The notes below the pieces were generated by a model. That model saw only the letters and a list, made by a program, of their open reading frames with translations. It did not search any database and had not been told where the DNA came from. The position numbers were made by a program, and so were the translations under genes. A DNA stretch of 64,000 bases from Verrucomicrobiaceae bacterium (GTDB lineage: Bacteria; Verrucomicrobiota; Verrucomicrobiia; Verrucomicrobiales; Akkermansiaceae): positions 124,001-188,000 of the forward strand of contig JAIXQH010000014.1 in the NCBI GenBank assembly GCA_027484055.1, written 5' to 3'. Shown here piece after piece: positions 63,832 through 64,000 of the stretch (positions are counted from its first letter, which is position 1; every line of letters starts with the position of its first letter).

Positions 63832-64000
63832 ATGTCAGGAACGGTATTACTCATCGGCGGGAATTCAGGAATAGGTCTCGCCACGGCGCGGTTGTTATTG
63901 GCTCAGGGCTACACGGTGCTAGCGGCGGCTAGAAGTGCTGGGCCGCTTGAAGAACTCGGGATCTCGGTGCAGCCGTTTGATGCGTTGAATCCGACTCCGT
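63832..64000 (+). CDS. Short-chain dehydrogenase/reductase, N-terminal part
   Basis: Begins at ATG 63832 with MSGTVLLIGGNSGIGLATARLL, the Rossmann glycine motif GGNSGIG of SDR enzymes, then LLAQGYTVLAAARS. It is open to the end of the window, so 56 residues are visible and the catalytic YxxxK lies outside. The substrate cannot be inferred. Confidence 0.85.
   Translation, partial: MSGTVLLIGGNSGIGLATARLLLAQGYTVLAAARSAGPLEELGISVQPFDALNPTP

Overview
The window looks like a chromosomal segment from a member of the Verrucomicrobia. The evidence is the set of very large secreted proteins built from autotransporter-type beta-strand repeats (PATR). A recurring C-terminal module (DxDxDGxxNxxEYALGxxP ... 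RRFLRLRV) and one PEP-CTERM tail point the same way, as do many secreted carbohydrate-active proteins, a long-form PurF, almost no Shine-Dalgarno sequences and NHKEHEEHE-type dispersed repeats. This assignment comes from family content only; no rRNA or other marker is present.

Bases 1-45004 (all plus strand) form a polysaccharide-utilisation region. In order it carries: the tail of a sialate O-acetylesterase; a heparinase II/III-like protein with a LamG tail; a PATR adhesin; two giant multidomain proteins (1972 and 3105 aa); an internally deleted second heparinase-like gene; a GH95-like alpha-L-fucosidase; a sialate O-acetylesterase; a DUF5703/GH95-like protein; another sialate O-acetylesterase; a PATR PEP-CTERM protein; a CBM/discoidin/helical-toroid/PATR protein; and a beta-helix lipoprotein resembling GH141. 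Bases 45371-50388 carry the matching sugar uptake and catabolism genes: fucP and fucI on the minus strand, a divergent AraC-family regulator, and an RbsD/FucU-type mutarotase. Together these suggest degradation of a fucose-containing, probably acetylated polymer outside the cell, import of L-fucose and its isomerisation to L-fuculose. No sulfatase, fuculokinase or fuculose aldolase is in the window.

The most interesting non-coding signal is a 37-bp site made of two GACGCAAAAT-like half-sites exactly 21 bp apart. It lies upstream of five separate genes (at 427, 3857, 31158, 37100 and 42739). That is the geometry of a tandem AraC-family operator and suggests an undescribed regulon, possibly run by the AraC-family protein at 49055. 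A second shared element is a double hairpin downstream of two PATR genes (7489 and 36927).

Bases 50713-54083 are an accessory segment: two convergent HNH endonucleases, a coupled pair of small unknown genes, a vsr-like remnant, several dispersed palindromes and a 50-aa lipoprotein gene missing from the ORF track. Bases 54438-64000 return to ordinary content: a large secreted protein, a LolD-type ABC ATPase, an L,D-transpeptidase-like protein, a DUF3108 protein, purM and purF, an RDD membrane protein and the start of a short-chain dehydrogenase.
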